This document shows positions 50,420 to 59,900 of a DNA stretch of 64,000 bases, piece after piece. Source of the stretch: Bacillota bacterium (GTDB lineage: Bacteria > Bacillota > DSM-12270 > Thermacetogeniales > Thermacetogeniaceae); contig JABLXW010000016.1 of NCBI GenBank assembly GCA_013177945.1, positions 50,021-114,020 of the forward strand. Direction: 5' to 3'. Each line of letters begins with the position of its first letter. Within the stretch, counting starts at the first letter, position 1. Under the pieces are notes generated by a model that ran no database searches, was not told the DNA's origin, and saw only the letters and a program-made list of their open reading frames with translations. The position numbers and the translations under genes are program-made.

Positions 50420-51793
50420 ATGAGAAGGATGAGAAAACCTGCCATTTTGCTTGTTGTAGCAATAGTAGCAATAGCAATGCTTTTTATTTTTGTTTCTCCT
50501 GCTCGGGCCGGTGGTGGAAATACTGCAGTTTTCACAATAGGCAAAAACTCGTATTTGCTGAACGGTAATACTGTTGTCATGGATGTTGCTCCGTACATTA
50601 AAGAAGGGAGAACATTCCTGCCCCTGCGGTTTGCGGCAAACGTGGCAGGTGTAGCTGACGACAACGTCCTGTGGGATGCCACAACTGGTAAAGTCACTGT
50701 TATTAAGGGTGATCGTGTTGTTCAGTTTACCATAGGCAGCAATATAATGCTGCTGAACGGTGCAGCTGTAACCATGGATGTTGTTCCTGAAATCGTTACA
50801 GGCCGGATCATGCTGCCGATCCGCTGGCTGGCAGATGCTCTTGGCGTGGCCATAGAATGGGATCCTGCATCTCAAACTGTTGTGGTTAGAGTTCCTGACG
50901 AAACAGGCAAGACGGGGTCACTTCCGGCCGGCAATAAACAGGAAGGGGCGCTTGAGGAGCCTGCTGCGAACTATAAGGCAATTGTAAAAGAGTACAGGTG
51001 GCACGATAAGCAGGGCAACGAATGGACGTGGCGGGTGCCCATTCCGGAAGAGATGTACCGGTATTACGGAAGCCAGCCCAGGATCCACGAACGCGTTTTG
51101 AAAGAGTACCTGGAGCGGCTCAACAACCTGAAGCAGCAAGCGGAAGAGCTTAAGCGTTACATGGATTTCTGGTATCAACAGTGCAGGATTTTGCCAGGTG
51201 ATTCTTACTACGAAGCCTGGCGAAAATACCAGGCGTATATGAGCGCATATTATGAAGCTCAACGCGATCTAGACCGGATCTGGTCGGAATACCTGGAACT
51301 GCAGCGATTGTACCGGGAAGCGGAGTACCGGCGGATGCTTGACGGATATGTGCCTTACGTGACGGAAGAGAAAAACAGCGAACTGGTGAGAACCCTGGCC
51401 GGAGCAATTGCCGAAAAAGCGCCCCGGACTCCCAGAGAGAGAATAGAGTTTGCGGCGGCGTTCGTCCAGGAAGCAATACCCTACGTAAGCGAAAAAGGAG
51501 AGTACCCCAGGTATCCGGTTGAGACGCTGGTGGATGGCGGTGACTGCGAGGACAAATCTATCCTGCTTGCCGCGATTCTTAAGGCGATGGGTTACAGAAC
51601 AGCGCTTCTGGTTTTCAGCGGCAACCCCGGCCACATGGCAGTGGGGGTGGAGTGCCCGGACTGCTGGGGAAGCTATTACCAGAAGGATGGGGTCAAGTAC
51701 TTCTACCTTGAGACCACTAAACCTGGCTGGCCACTCGGCGAGATTCCGCCGGAATACCAGGGAAAAGGCGCGCTGGTTTATGTTGTTCCATGA
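50420..51793 (+). CDS. exported protein with copper-amine-oxidase-N domain and transglutaminase-like protease domain
   Basis: A 457-residue protein. A signal peptide (AILLVVAIVAIAMLFIFVSPARA) is followed by two copies of the stalk domain called copper amine oxidase N-terminal (FTIGKNSYLLNGNTVVMDVAPYI...RTFLPLRF and a second with RIMLPIRWLADALG). A charged, Tyr/Glu-rich coiled coil covers residues 185-310. The last 150 residues are transglutaminase-like with Cys in GGDCEDKSILLAAIL and His in GHMAVGV, then an acidic residue in FYLETTKPG. It is probably cell-surface bound and acts on wall or surface proteins. ATG 50420 or 50429 may be the start. Confidence 0.75.
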   Translation: MRRMRKPAILLVVAIVAIAMLFIFVSPARAGGGNTAVFTIGKNSYLLNGNTVVMDVAPYIKEGRTFLPLRFAANVAGVADDNVLWDATTGKVTVIKGDRVVQFTIGSNIMLLNGAAVTMDVVPEIVTGRIMLPIRWLADALGVAIEWDPASQTVVVRVPDETGKTGSLPAGNKQEGALEEPAANYKAIVKEYRWHDKQGNEWTWRVPIPEEMYRYYGSQPRIHERVLKEYLERLNNLKQQAEELKRYMDFWYQQCRILPGDSYYEAWRKYQAYMSAYYEAQRDLDRIWSEYLELQRLYREAEYRRMLDGYVPYVTEEKNSELVRTLAGAIAEKAPRTPRERIEFAAAFVQEAIPYVSEKGEYPRYPVETLVDGGDCEDKSILLAAILKAMGYRTALLVFSGNPGHMAVGVECPDCWGSYYQKDGVKYFYLETTKPGWPLGEIPPEYQGKGALVYVVP

Positions 51794-51921
51794 AATTTAT
51801 CTCTTTTCTGCGAATTTTGCTGTAGGTTGTGTGGGTCGTAGCTTCAAGTTTTAGAGGTAGCGGAACTGTGAAAGGCTTTTCAACCACAAGAGGGTTCTAC
51901 GTGTGAAGGGAGGCGTTGGAT

Positions 51922-52818
51922 ATGCCAGCCCGCATAGTCAAACAGAACCGCGAGATAAAAGAGCTTTTCCGGGCAAAAATCCGGGAGAAAGTGGAACGCG
52001 AAAGGAAGGAGATGCACGAACGCATAGATGAGGAAGTGCCATCCTGGTTCAGGTGGGCCGTCAGGCCGCTGGCGGAGTGGCGGTTCAACGCCGTGCGGGC
52101 CAGGGACAAAGCCAAAGGAGAAGGCGGGGAAGACAACGCTTTCTTGCATTTCTGGCTCCTCCTGCCGAACAGCTGGGTTGTGGTCAATGACGCCGTAGTA
52201 GAACCGGAGCCGGACGAGTTCGTCCAGATAGACCACGTGCTGATCGGGCCGCCGGGGATGTTTCTGGTGGAGACCAAAGCCTGGGAAGGGGCCTTTCTGG
52301 GGTACAAGGATAACTGGAAGCGGAAGGAGGGCAATTCCTGGGTGCGCTGCGAGAGCCCCACGAAGCAGAACCTGCGTCATAAGCGACTGTTTGCGGAGTG
52401 GCTCAAGGGGTCGAAGCTGTGCCTGCCAGGAGATTCTGGAGAGTATGTGTTCCCCGTGGTTCTCTTCACCCGCTGCCGGTGGCTGAAGGCCGAGGACTGC
52501 TCCATGCCCGTCTTCCGCGGCGGGGCGGAGTTGGTGGGGTATTTGCGGCGCTGCGCTAAAGAAAAGACGGTGCTTTCCTCTGATCAGATAGACGCGGTGG
52601 CCCGGGCTTTGGCCGATGCCAGGCCGCTGTGTATGCAGTTCGGGGTGGAACGAATCGAGAAGGTGGAGACAAAAAAAGGGAAAAAGTGTGTACGTGTCCT
52701 CGGTCAGGGGGAGAAGGCGGAGCTGGTGCGAGGAATGTACACAGCCAGAGGTAGAGAGGTTTCCAAGCTTTTCGCGGATAAACGCGAAAGCGGGTGGTGG
52801 TGTTTTTATTTGGATTAA
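51922..52818 (+). CDS. NERD-domain (nuclease-related) protein
   Basis: A 298-residue protein. A basic and acidic coiled N-terminus is followed by a NERD domain near residues 85-190: VQIDHVLIGPPGMFLVETKAWEG, which holds the D...E-x-K nuclease-like residues, and the later KQNLRHKRLF and FPVVLFT strands. NERD proteins are linked to DNA processing and often occur in defence or plasmid regions. The C-terminus is a small basic domain. ATG 51922 follows GGGAGG at 8 bases. It is intact, although its neighbours are decayed. Confidence 0.75.
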   Translation: MPARIVKQNREIKELFRAKIREKVERERKEMHERIDEEVPSWFRWAVRPLAEWRFNAVRARDKAKGEGGEDNAFLHFWLLLPNSWVVVNDAVVEPEPDEFVQIDHVLIGPPGMFLVETKAWEGAFLGYKDNWKRKEGNSWVRCESPTKQNLRHKRLFAEWLKGSKLCLPGDSGEYVFPVVLFTRCRWLKAEDCSMPVFRGGAELVGYLRRCAKEKTVLSSDQIDAVARALADARPLCMQFGVERIEKVETKKGKKCVRVLGQGEKAELVRGMYTARGREVSKLFADKRESGWWCFYLD

Positions 52819-52930
52819 CTTTAACCTGTTCTGCTTCAGGGGTGGGAAGTATACAGATTATAGTTACGAGGCATTGTGTTGGTTCCTCTACGGAAGGTAG
52901 ACGTAGAGGCGCACTGTTAGGAGACGTTGA

Positions 52931-53158
52931 GGTGAAAAATTCCGGCGGTCAGATTGGTGGGCTGCGGGAATAAGCCCGGCCAACCGGGTGGACTTTGGAA
53001 GCAGGGAAGAAGCGATCCGGCAGGGTTATATCCCGTGCAAGGTGTGCAGGCCTTGGCTTCTGGAGGGGATATTCTTGGAAAATCAGAGCGATAGGGATGG
53101 TATAAAGATTCGTGAGAATGCTTTGCATATCCAGGAAAAAGACCTGATGACGTGTTGA
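52931..53158 (+). pseudogene. second Ada-like zinc-domain relic
   Basis: Without a start codon, a frame after a TGA reads GEKFRRSDWWAAGISPANRV then, after DFGSREEAIRQ, GYIPCKVCRPW. This is the same Ada-type metal domain as at 50150, here with the CxxC kept and the first Cys/His lost. It continues for about 40 residues and stops. It appears to be the C-terminal end of a lost gene. Confidence 0.5.
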
Positions 53159-53368
53159 AGACGATTGAACAGGAAAACTCCAAAACCTCTGTAGCCCTCA
53201 TTCGTAATGGAGTCAAGGTACTCATTGCCCGGCGGCAGGTGGGCTTTGGCGGGCGGCAAGTGGGAATTCCCTGGTGGCAAGCTTGAACTTGGCGAAAGCC
53301 CAGAGCAGTGCCTGGTGAGAGGCCTCGAAGAAGAGCTAGGCATCGCGGGACGTGAAACCGAAGGGTGA
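53155..53368 (+). pseudogene. frameshifted NUDIX (MutT-like) hydrolase
   Basis: From TTG 53155 one frame reads [18 protein letters not shown], the first strands of MutT. After a shift near 53240 another frame reads [12 protein letters not shown] and then the NUDIX box [20 protein letters not shown] followed by ELGI. The gene then stops after only about 72 residues, half of the usual 130. Both a frameshift and a 3' truncation are present. Confidence 0.7.
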
Positions 53369-53425
53369 GCGTATCAGTTCCAATTCTCATGGTGGCTGGT
53401 AAGTTGCTTTTGGAGGGCGTAATCT

Positions 53426-54439
53426 ATGAGTGATAAAGAATCCCTCATTCAACCCGGTGTCGTTCTCGAAGGGGAGATTTTCCCAGAGCCGATCCGGGCT
53501 CTATTCGTGCAACCCATTGGGGCTAATCTGAAAGTTGGAGGACAGGGGCTTCGCACCCAACACTACCACGAGCGCCTTCTGAGTCCGGACCAGGTCCATT
53601 CCCTAAAGATCATTCCCGCCGAAGCCTCCTTTGATGGCGATGCGTTACGGTTCCGATTGGGGATTGAAGCGGCCCGCTTGGGTTTGGCCTACGAATATGA
53701 CCCTTATTTCTCTCTCTCCATCGCCCGCGTGGATCCACTTCCTCATCAGCTTGAAGCGGTTTACCACTATATCTTGCCTCTGCCCCAGATCCGCTTCTTG
53801 CTGGCCGACGACGCCGGGGCCGGGAAGACCATCATGGCGGGTTTGCTTCTCAAAGAGCTGAAGGTCCGGGGGCTCGTTACCCGAACTCTCATCGTCGTAC
53901 CCGCCAACCTCGCCTTCCAGTGGCAACGGGAGATGCGGGACCGGTTCCGTGAGCGGTTTGACATCATCCGAGGAGTAGATCTAAGAAACGCCTATGGCGT
54001 CAATCCCTGGCAGGACAAACCTCAAGTCATCACTTCCATGGATTGGGCAAAGCGTGAAGAGGTTTTGGAAAGCCTTGGCCGAACGACTTGGGATCTAATT
54101 ATCGTGGACGAAGCTCACAGGATGAGCGCCAGCGATCCCGAACATAAAACGGAGCGTTACAAACTTGGAGAACTCCTTTCGCAGAAGACGCACCATCTCT
54201 TACTGCTCACCGGTACGCCCCACAAGGGAGACCCCGTGAACTTCTGCTTCTTTTTGCAGCTCTTGGATCGAGACGTATACGGCGATGTTCGCAGCCTTGA
54301 GGAAGCCATGAAGCGCAATCGCGCCCCCTTCTATCTCCGGCGGACCAAAGAGGCGCTTGTAACTTTTCCCGATCCCGATACCGCGAGGTCCGCAGGTTGT
54401 TTACGAACCGAGAGGTGCGTACGGTCCGTTTTGAATTAG
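53426..54439 (+). pseudogene. SNF2-type helicase, N-terminal part (fragment 1 of 3)
   Basis: Residues 1-330 of an SNF2/HepA-like helicase related to those in DISARM-type defence loci. Motif I is LADDAGAGKTIMAGLL (Asp-Ala instead of the usual Glu-x-Gly-Leu), motif Ia is LIVVPANLAFQWQREM, motif II is VDEAHRM and motif III LLTGTPHKGDP. The true frame ends near 54383 in TFPDPDT; the next codons differ from a continuing frame by one missing G (ACCGCGAGG for ACC-GGC-GAG-G), after which a short tail leads to a stop. Continued by the frame at 54397. ATG 53426 follows GGAGGGCG. Confidence 0.8.
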
Positions 54440-55443
54440 ATGGCCAAGAGTTTGAGTTTTATGAGGCCTTGACCCGGTATGTACAGGATCAATCCATTCG
54501 TGCAGCAGCGGATCCCTCGGCCCGCGGTCGGGCCCTGGGCTTCACCATGGCGATGTATCAGCGCCGGTTTGCTTCCAGTATTCATGCAGTCCGCCGGAGT
54601 CTTGAGCGGCGTCTCCAGAAGCTGGAGGACCGCCTGCGCTGTCCTCAACCAGAAGTCGTGGCAGACCTAACACGGCTGGATGAGATGGACGAGCTGCCGG
54701 AAGACGAAGTCGCCCGGTTGGAGGAGGAAGTTGAGCAGGCCTCTCTGCCATCGGAGCGTCAAGCAATCCAGCGAGAAATCGAAGAACTCGGGGTTTTAGT
54801 ACGAAAGGCCCGAGCCCTTGAGGAACGAGAGATGTCCTCAAAGCTGAACAAGCTCCGTGAAGTGCTCACGGACCAGAACATCTTTGGCAACCCTAAGACA
54901 AAGCTACTGATCTTCACGGAATTCAAGGAGACACTGGACTACCTGGTTGAGCGGCTCGGGAAAGGGAACAAGGAGCGGCCCGGTTGGGGGCTGAAAGTCA
55001 CGCAGATCCACGGGGGAATGAAAGTCGGCGACCGGGATACCCCGGGCACCCGGATTTACGCCGAACGGGAGTTCCGCGAAGAGGCCCAGGTCTTGGTGGC
55101 CACCGAAGCTGCAGGCGAAGGTATTAACCTTCAGTTCTGCTGGCTGATGGTCAACTTCGACATCCCGTGGAACCCCATGCGGCTCGAGCAACGCATGGGC
55201 CGCATCCATCGCTATGGCCAAGAGCGAGATTGTCTCATCTTCAACTTCGTGGCGGCCAACACGCGGGAAGGACAGGTTCTGGAGCGGTTACTGGAGCGCC
55301 TGAGAGAAATCCGCCGTGAACTTGGTAGCGACCAGGTCTTTGATGTAGTCGGAGAGATCGTACCCGCCAACTATCTGGAGCGTTTGCTTAGAGAGCTCTA
55401 TGCAGGACGCTCTCACAGCAGGCAGTTCTCGATCGAGTCGTAA
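54397..55443 (+). pseudogene. SNF2-type helicase, C-terminal helicase domain (fragment 2 of 3)
   Basis: The -1 frame continues the same protein: NREVRTVRFELDGQEFEFYEALTRYV, a coiled-coil insertion, then motif IV LLIFTEFKETLDYLVERL, motif V VLVATEAAGEGINLQFC and motif VI NPMRLEQRMGRIHRYGQ. Its own first codon is not a real start. It runs to 55443, but conserved sequence leaves this frame between about 55400 and 55430 for the third frame (LSQQAVLDRVVRDFD), a second one-base loss. Confidence 0.8.
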
Positions 55444-55496
55444 GAGACTTTGACAGGGAACGGTTTGCACGAATCTGCCACTCTACTCTTGAGGGG

Positions 55497-56822
55497 TTGG
55501 CCAAGAAAGAATTGAACCTTTCGGCTATCTTAGGACGCACCGCCGAGGCGAAAGAACGGCGTCTCGTCCCTGAAGTGGTGGAGGAGTTCTTCCTTCAGGC
55601 AGCCCCTGTTGCCGCACTGCCCACCCCAAAGGGGCGTAACGGAATCTATACCCTAGGCCGCATTCCAAGGCACCTTCAATTAGTGGGCGAGCGTCTGGAG
55701 CCTCGCTTCGGCTCGCTGGGACGAGAATACCGTCGGATCACCTTCGACAAACGACATCTCACCGAAGACCCCACGCTGGAGTGGGTCACCCCCGGCCATC
55801 CGCTCTTTGAGGCCGTCCGCGAGGATGTCTGGGAGAAAGTCCAGACAGACCTTCGTCGGGGTGCAGTTTTCTACGATCTAAATCGCACAACACCCTCGCG
55901 CCTTGAGGTTTATGCAGCTTCCATCGCCGATGGGCGTGGAAATACGCTGCACCGACAACTCTTCGTCGTAGAAGTGGCCGATTCGGGTGAGATACGACTG
56001 CGCCAGCCCACCGCCTTTTTAGACCTGACCCCCGCGGAGACTAAAATCACTATGAAGCCGCCAATCGCCCTTGACCGTACAGAAGTAGAGCGATTTCTAC
56101 TGGAGAGGGGGCTTCAGCCCTTCTTGGAAAAAGTCCGGGAGGAACGCCATAAAGAGCTGGATACCATTGCCCGGCATGTAGAAGTGAGCCTTCTCACCCT
56201 CATTGACCGCCAGCAACGGCAGGTGGTGGAACTCCTGCAGCGGCAGGAGCGAGGCGAGGACGTGGCTTTAGCGCTCGGCGAGGCCGAACGGCGGCTGGAC
56301 GAGTTGAACGTGCGGCTGGAACGGCGATGCCGGGAAATCCAGCGGGAGCGGCAACTGGCCATCGCTGATTTCACCCACATCGGCTCAGCTCTGGTCCTCC
56401 CTCACCCGGAGCGAGAGAATTTCGCGCCGGTGATCCGCGACGAGGAAGTTGAGCGCATTGCGATGGAGGAAGCCATGCGCTACGAGCGGGAAAGGGGTTG
56501 GATTCCAGAGGATGTCTCCGCCGAAGATCGCGGCTTTGACATCCTGTCGCGGCACCCCACCAGCGGCGGTGTTCACTTCATTGAGGTCAAAGGACGTGCT
56601 GGCACGGGCCCGGTGGTCTTGACCCGCAACGAGTACAAAACTGCCGCACGATTGGGCGGCGACTACTGGCTTTACGTGGTCTTCCATTGCGCTACCCGTC
56701 CGCAACTCGTGCCCATCCGGGACCCGGCGCGGCTACCGTGGGAGCCTATCGTGAAGATTGAGTATTATCAGCTTGCGCCCCAAGCAATTCGCCAAGATGA
56801 GGGAGATGTGGCGACTGATTGA
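55497..56822 (+). pseudogene. helicase-associated C-terminal region with DUF3883 (fragment 3 of 3)
   Basis: The third frame really joins upstream of 55497, at VVRDFDRERFARICHSTLEG. It holds the long alpha-helical part typical of the large SNF2-DUF3883 proteins and ends with the DUF3883 domain: ERGWIPEDVSAEDRGFDILS and VHFIEVKGRAGTGPVVLTRN, which has the D...E-x-K of a nuclease-like fold. The three fragments together make about 1130 residues, the usual full length. The fragment could still be translated on its own as the ORF here (441 residues), but the helicase as a whole is broken. Confidence 0.75.
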
Positions 56823-56951
56823 AGCCGACTCACCTAGGAGTGGTGTATCTCTAACGACTCCAGCCCACTCACCTCTTTCGGTGCCCCGACAGGGGCTGAG
56901 CTTTATTGTTAGACATTGTGTGATGCTTGCTGATAGAGAGGGTCGATAACC

Positions 56952-59900
56952 ATGGGTAAGGAAACTGAAGGAAAAACCCCTCATACCGTAGCAGATCGAA
57001 AGACCGGTGCGTTGAACGTGGGACGCGTATCAAGTCCCGCTTCTACCAGTGGAGCAGGCACCTTTTTTGAGCAACACGTCGTTGCCTACTGGCTTGCCCA
57101 ACTCCTTGTGCGGGCTATCCCGCCCATATTGCTCGACTGTTTGGTCGTAGAAGTACATCTACAAACCGCGCATCTTGGCTGGCACACCGATGATTTCCTG
57201 ATTGTTGGCCAAACTGGTTCAGGCGAGCGCCGGAAGTTAGCGGGTCAAGTAAAGCGAACTTTTACCGTCAGTGCTGCTGATGCCGAATGCAAGAAGGCGA
57301 TGCAGGATTTCTGGGGGGACTTCCAGAACTCCGATCTCTTCTCGCCGGATACCGACCGTTTCGCCCTCGTCACACAGCGAGGTACGAACACGCTCCTTGA
57401 ACACTTCTCTGGGCTCCTGGACTGTGCACGTGCATCTCGTGATGCTAGCGATTTTGAGCATCGGTTGGCGGCACCGGGATTCGTTAGCAAAAAAGCTGCT
57501 CAGTACTGTGAGGAAATCCAAAAGATCATCGGTGAGGTCGAGGGGAGAAGCTTGTCTGCGGCCGAACTCTGGCCGTTCCTCCGCGTTCTGCACGTTCTTA
57601 GCCTGGACTTGTGCACTGACACGCGGCAAACGGAAGCCAATATCAAGTATCTTCTTGCATACACAGCAAGTGAACATGATGCGCTTGAGGCTGCGGAAGC
57701 AACGTGGAACGCGTTGCTTCAAGAAGCGAGCCGGGGGATGAGTTCGGCTCGTAGCTTCAGGTACGAGGACCTTCCCGAGAACTTGCGGCAACGCCATTCG
57801 CCTATTGGTGTAAATGAACACCGTGCTTTACAAGCATTGAAAGAGCATTCCGCGCTTATCCTCGATGGTATCCGTTCTACGATAGGGAAGGACCTTCACC
57901 TGGGGCGCCCTAGGCTGGTACAGCAGGTCATCGAACAGCTGGAATGCACCCAAGTGGTCTTGATCTCAGGACCTGCTGGCATCGGTAAGTCTGTCATTGC
58001 TAAGGATGTCATCAGTATCCTTAGCCGTGATCATTTCACGTTCAGCTTCCGCGCAGAGGAGTTTGCACGCCCTCATTTGGATGAAGCATTGCAAAGTAGC
58101 CAGATCCCAGCGAACGGCAAAAAGCTTCAAGCGATCCTCGCCAGCCAAGCTCGGAAAGTCTTATTGGTCGAAAGCGTAGAACGCCTCCTCGAAAAACTCC
58201 CCCGTGATGCTTTCTTCGATCTTCTCGTACTTGTAGCCCAAGATAAGAGCTGGCGCCTCCTTCTGACGTGCCGTGACTATTCCACCGATCTCGTTCGTTC
58301 TGCTTTGCTACAGCGCGCAGGGTTCGGCCATTCCGTTGTCAAAGTTCCCCCCTTGGACGATGAAGAACTGGGTAAGGTAAAGGCTGAATACCCTACCTTG
58401 GCCCGCCCTCTCGACAACGCAGCGCTTCGTGAGATGCTTCGTAACCCCTACTTCCTTGATAAAGCCCTTCAGATCAACTGGTCGGCAGAACGTGCGCTAC
58501 CCCAGAGCGAGTGGGAACTCCGCGCGCTCTTCTGGCGGGAGATCGTCCGCGCTGAAGATCGTAGCACAGGCGGGATGCCCCGCCGGCGGTCGGATGCGTT
58601 CGTGCAAATCGCCCTGCGGCGGGCGCAGAGACTATCCCCCTACGCTGACTGCGGAGACCTCGATCCTCAAGTTGTGAGCGCTCTCCGGAACGACTCGCTC
58701 ATCGTGTCTCACCCCGAAAGCGATGTGCTCGTCGCACCAGCGCATGACGTCCTTGAAGACTGGGCGATCCTGTATTGGATAGAAGAGCAGTATGTGAGGC
58801 ACAAGGACGCAGTCCAAGACTTTGCCGCCGCTATTGGTACGCACCCTGCTGTACGGAGGGCATACCGCAAGTGGGTGGCTGAACTCGTCCAACGCAATTG
58901 CGCCGGTTCAGATACATTATTTCGGGTTGCAGTGAGTAATAGCGATCTCCCTAACCACTTCCGGGACGACACATTGGTGTCGCTTTTGCGTTCGCCATAC
59001 GCGACGGATTTTTTGGAGAGCCATAACAAGGAGCTCTTGGCGAACAATAAGCAGCTCCTTCGGCGGGTGATCCATCTTCTGCGGGTTGCATGCGTAACCG
59101 CCCCTGATTGGCTTGAAACGCTGGTGCCTCCAGCATCGCTCTTCAACATACCGGACGGGCCGGCGTGGGCGTGCGTTCTGAAATTGATCCTAAAGCATCT
59201 ATACTCATTCGGTTCGGAAGATCGCTTGTTGCTTCTTGGGCTTATAGAGGATTGGGCTCGGGGGGTTACCTGGAAGAATCCCTACCCAGATGGGGCCGAA
59301 TCCGTCGCAGCGATCGCTCACTGGCTCCTGCCTGGCTTTGATGACTACCGGGCGGAAGCGGAGCGGAAACGGACACTGCAGGTGATTGCCAAGATTCCGA
59401 AGGCGGACCCGGAGCGCTTCACCGCTCTTTTGCAAGGACGTTGCAGCGACGATGAGCGAGGTCGCCTAGCGCAAGAATTGCGGCAGATCATCTTTGAAGA
59501 TCTGGAAGGCATGCCGGCAGCCAGGGATATGCCTGAGCTTGTAGTATCAGTGGCAAAGGAGTATCTGCTGTGCTCGGAGGCCGACATTAGCCGGGAGTGG
59601 CGCTACTCAATTGACCTGTACCTTGAACCCGTTCTTGGGATTAAGCGACAAAGAAGCTTTGACTTCTTCCCAGCGAGCGCGTATCGCGGCCCCTTCCTTT
59701 CGCTTCTCCGATATCATCCTCAACAGGGTCTTAACTTCATCATCGACGTTTTCAACCACAGCGCCAAATGGTATGCGCACCCGAGAGTGCCGTGCGATAT
59801 TGAACCACCCTTCGAGATCACACTATCCTTCCCGGATGGAACCATCCGGAAGCAGTGGTGTAACGCTCGGCTCTGGAACCTATATCGAGGAACCTCGGTC

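Noticed and set aside
54360..54400. Programmed -1 frameshift in the helicase
   Set aside because: No slippery heptamer and no pseudoknot-like sequence; a single missing G explains the change better.
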